A DNA stretch of 64,000 bases, taken from NCBI RefSeq assembly GCF_947623445.1, contig NC_135248.1:12347820-12411819 (forward strand), read 5' to 3'. The position numbers and the translations under genes are program-made. Origin of the DNA: Clavelina lepadiformis. Lineage: Eukaryota > Chordata > Ascidiacea > Aplousobranchia > Clavelinidae. Shown piece after piece: positions 61,416 through 64,000 of this stretch; the stretch's first letter is position 1; each line of letters opens with the position of its first letter. The notes below the pieces were generated by a model, which was not told the DNA's origin, did no database searches, and saw only the letters and a list, made by a program, of their open reading frames with translations.

Positions 61416-63146
61416 ATTACTACGATCCGTTAAAAGCAGTAAAATCAACAATTCTAAACTTTTCAAATACTAGTCCAGCCCTATGTAATAATGTAAATGT
61501 TTTTGCAATCCACAAAAGCCTATTGTGGTGTAGATCAATGCTTGTATACCTAGAAGTGGGCAACGGGCAAATAAGGAAGTTGTTAACTTGATTCAAATAA
61601 CGGCAAGTACTTCCTGGTAAAAGCTCACCGCTACCACCTCTAAGCCAGACACGATTGTAATTTTGCGGCTTTCATCCACTACATGTTTTTGCAGCTGCTT
61701 GCAAACTATTGTTATACACTTGCAAAACTATTGATCGCTTTAATTGCCCTGAAAGGCAAGTTTTTGATGGTAAAGTTAACGGCAACTGGTCACATGTTAC
61801 TGTACCGGGCAGGTGGACTGTTTTTGTGCGGCGTGAAAGTTTAAACTGACGAAAATAAACTTTCTTTTTGTAGCCCACGTCATTGTTTTACTCGCTGAAA
61901 TAGATTGCTTAGGGTTCTATTAGAATGCTAGATGTTCACTACCTGCTGCCTTAAGCTTTATTACAACTTCTAAAACAGTGAAAACTTTGATCTGATTTGC
62001 AAGTATAGGATGAGCCACTGTACCAGCAAAGCTGCAACGTCTGAGCCTGCCTGAGTGAAGTTTCGGTTGCTCAAACTTCTCGCTTGATGTCACGAGGTGA
62101 AATCTGTTTATATTTGATATCGAATAGTTCTAGTCGCCCTCCCGCTTCAAGTTTGTAAAATGACGTCACCTAGCACCGTAGTTGAGAAACAGCAATTAAG
62201 TTAATATTTTATGAAATCTAGGCTATGTTATTCTGATTCGACGTAATGTTTGTCTAATTTGTTTCATCAGCATTAAGTTAACAACAATATACTTGTGTTA
62301 GATCAGTTATACATTATCGAATATTTATAGAACATTTTCCCTTAACATTATACTTACCGTAAAAGGTAAAGATTATTTTTGCTTTTAAACTTTGTTTTAC
62401 CGTTTGTTTTAGTTTACGCCATTTGCATAGAGCCCTACTGTATTAGTAGCTTATATATGCCAAGGAAATTAGGCAACAAGTTGATTTGAACTTTATTGTT
62501 TCAACTGATTGAGCATAAATAACGTTAATTCTTGTTGACTCGAAGCTTGACTTAGTTGTAGTGTTAGTAAGCCTATTTCTATAACATCGATTTCCGCCTT
62601 CTGCCGTATTACTCGTTGATCAAAATGTTTATAAGTAAACTATAACTTAGAGGGAGGACACTGTATAGCTTGTATAGATCTATTGACTAACAGGAACATC
62701 CCACCTGATAATAAGTTCAGAAAGTGAAGCGGTTGTGAATTCTGTATTCTTCATGATCCTATGTTGTATTCCTTATTGCTTAATTGCCTACTGCTAAGCT
62801 GTCGTGTTTGATTATAACAGTGACTGCTGCCTATAGTGTCTAGTACTGTCGCCATCAGCAAGCACTAATGTACAACATGTCCTTTGCTTCTGATTATAGA
62901 TATTTTATTTTTAAACATAGGCCTATGCATATTGGCATACCACGCTGAATTGAAGCTTTGTTATGCCGTTGATACACTTTTCATTCTTTAGCTTGATTTT
63001 ATGTGGAATGAGTTAGGTTTAGGACGTTAATTAGCGTAGGCTACTGGCACAGCTGTTTAAAAAAACTAAAAATTTTTGCTAACGTGCACAGAAAGAACGC
63101 CATAATACAAAAATGATCGCAATGTGATCTAGTTAGCCTACTGCTC
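61340..63146. other. Upstream region of copy C
   Basis: About 1.8 kb without a supported gene. The promoter of copy C is expected near its 3' (low-coordinate) side. A heptamer microsatellite sits at about 61384-61418. Confidence 0.35.
61384..61418. repeat. (TTTATAC)n short tandem repeat
   Basis: Five near-perfect TTTATAC units about 45-80 bp upstream of the copy C start codon, in its presumed promoter or 5' leader. Confidence 0.9.
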
Positions 63147-64000
63147 ATCAACCGCTTTTAAAAACGCTCTTCTAAAATCTTTAACTTAATGCTATTCATG
63201 CAGCAAACATACAGGATTGTAGGTGGTCAATGTTGCCGTTAAGATAGTGAGTGTGCCAGCAAAGTGACGCTGTATGACTCCATTGTAGTGAACAAGAGCA
63301 AAATTAGCGCAACTACAAAGTTAATACCAATAATAATAATAAACACATGTTTCTGATCAAAAAGGGTAGTTTTCTCAAACGGAAACGTTGATATCATGAA
63401 AATCAATAGGCTAAAATAAAATTTAGTTCACTATACCTACGGCCTCCTTGCAGTAAATGTGAATAAATGTTTTTCAATCTTAAAATAGACGGTTTGTGTT
63501 CGTTTATCTCAGGAACGTTAAAGGCACAACCACTCAGCGTTGATGAAGCAATAAAATTAACATGAACTCTCAGATTTTGAATTGATATGATGGAAGCCAA
63601 CTTAAAACATATGCAAAGTACGCAAGTTTTTTATCAGCTCGCTGTCCGCTCCGCATTTTGTCATCATTACTATCTTTCTTCTACAGGAATACACATTTTA
63701 TATAGACAATGCGGTACATACCGTCTCACAAGTTGAAAAACTCGTTTATTAAGCACAACAACGAAAGAGATAAAAAACAAGCTTGTACATAAAACGCCCG
63801 CCCAGAAAACGCAGCTGAAATAACGCACGTTAGCAACAGTTTTGTTCCCTGTAGCTCAACCGCAATGAGACACTAATCCCAGCATGTCTCTCGTTCTTCA
63901 GCCTGACGTCATAATTTAGTCAGGCGTTTTGAGCGTCAAAGTTTGTAATCAGTGGAATTCTTTTGACGTGATCATTGAAATTCAGTATAACCATGTTCGG
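63147..64000. repeat. Duplicated upstream block, unit 2 (runs off the window)
   Basis: Direct repeat of 51461-52244, with an extra stretch of about 70 bp at 63377-63450 that unit 1 lacks. It also keeps the TGACGTCA motif (63904-63911). The match continues to the last base of the window. Confidence 0.9.

Overview
The window looks like a chordate genome of the sea-squirt (Ciona-like tunicate) type. It is AT-rich, its genes are compact with many short introns, and its proteins (RYK, PCTP, an INO80D-like protein, atlastin-like GTPases) are recognisably animal. No ribosomal RNA, bacterial operon or CRISPR array is present. The genes are spliced, so gene models below were built by matching exon frame and phase across GT/AG sites. 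Exon edges are inferred, not transcript-proven.

Layout. (1) 0.25-7.4 kb, minus strand: a complete RYK-type Wnt co-receptor (WIF domain, one membrane helix, catalytically altered kinase domain), with a hAT fossil in one intron. A long inverted repeat lies upstream of its start. (2) 8.86-13.65 kb: a 4.8 kb element bounded by matching terminal inverted repeats and a 7-8 bp target duplication. Both arms are arrays of a palindrome around CCATGG. Between them a small five-exon gene on the minus strand encodes a 147-residue protein ending in a full PHD finger. A 169 bp relative with the same ends sits at 60.94-61.11 kb. (3) 15.0-17.5 kb, plus: a class V PLP enzyme (isopenicillin-N-epimerase-like) whose first exon was not found. 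(4) 17.7-18.6 kb: a pogo-like non-autonomous element and a tRNA-like relic. (5) 19.7-31.3 kb, plus: a large INO80D-like chromatin gene. (6) 33.0-34.6 kb, plus: a PCTP/STARD2-type lipid transfer gene.

(7) 37-64 kb: a locally expanded family of atlastin-like GTPases, all main copies on the minus strand. Two copies (B, 687 aa; C, 716 aa) are intact over 13 matching exons and end in a long Gly/Ala-rich hydrophobic domain, unlike ordinary atlastin. A third (A, 337 aa) has an open frame but only the GTPase half. A fourth piece has only the C-terminal half, with one exon out of frame. A fifth is an inverted, rearranged fragment of the last exon. A block of about 0.8 kb is repeated upstream of B and C, indicating segmental duplication with a period near 11.7 kb.

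The strongest candidates for something undescribed are the atlastin-like GTPase family with glycine-zipper-like membrane domains, and the PHD gene nested in the palindrome-armed element.
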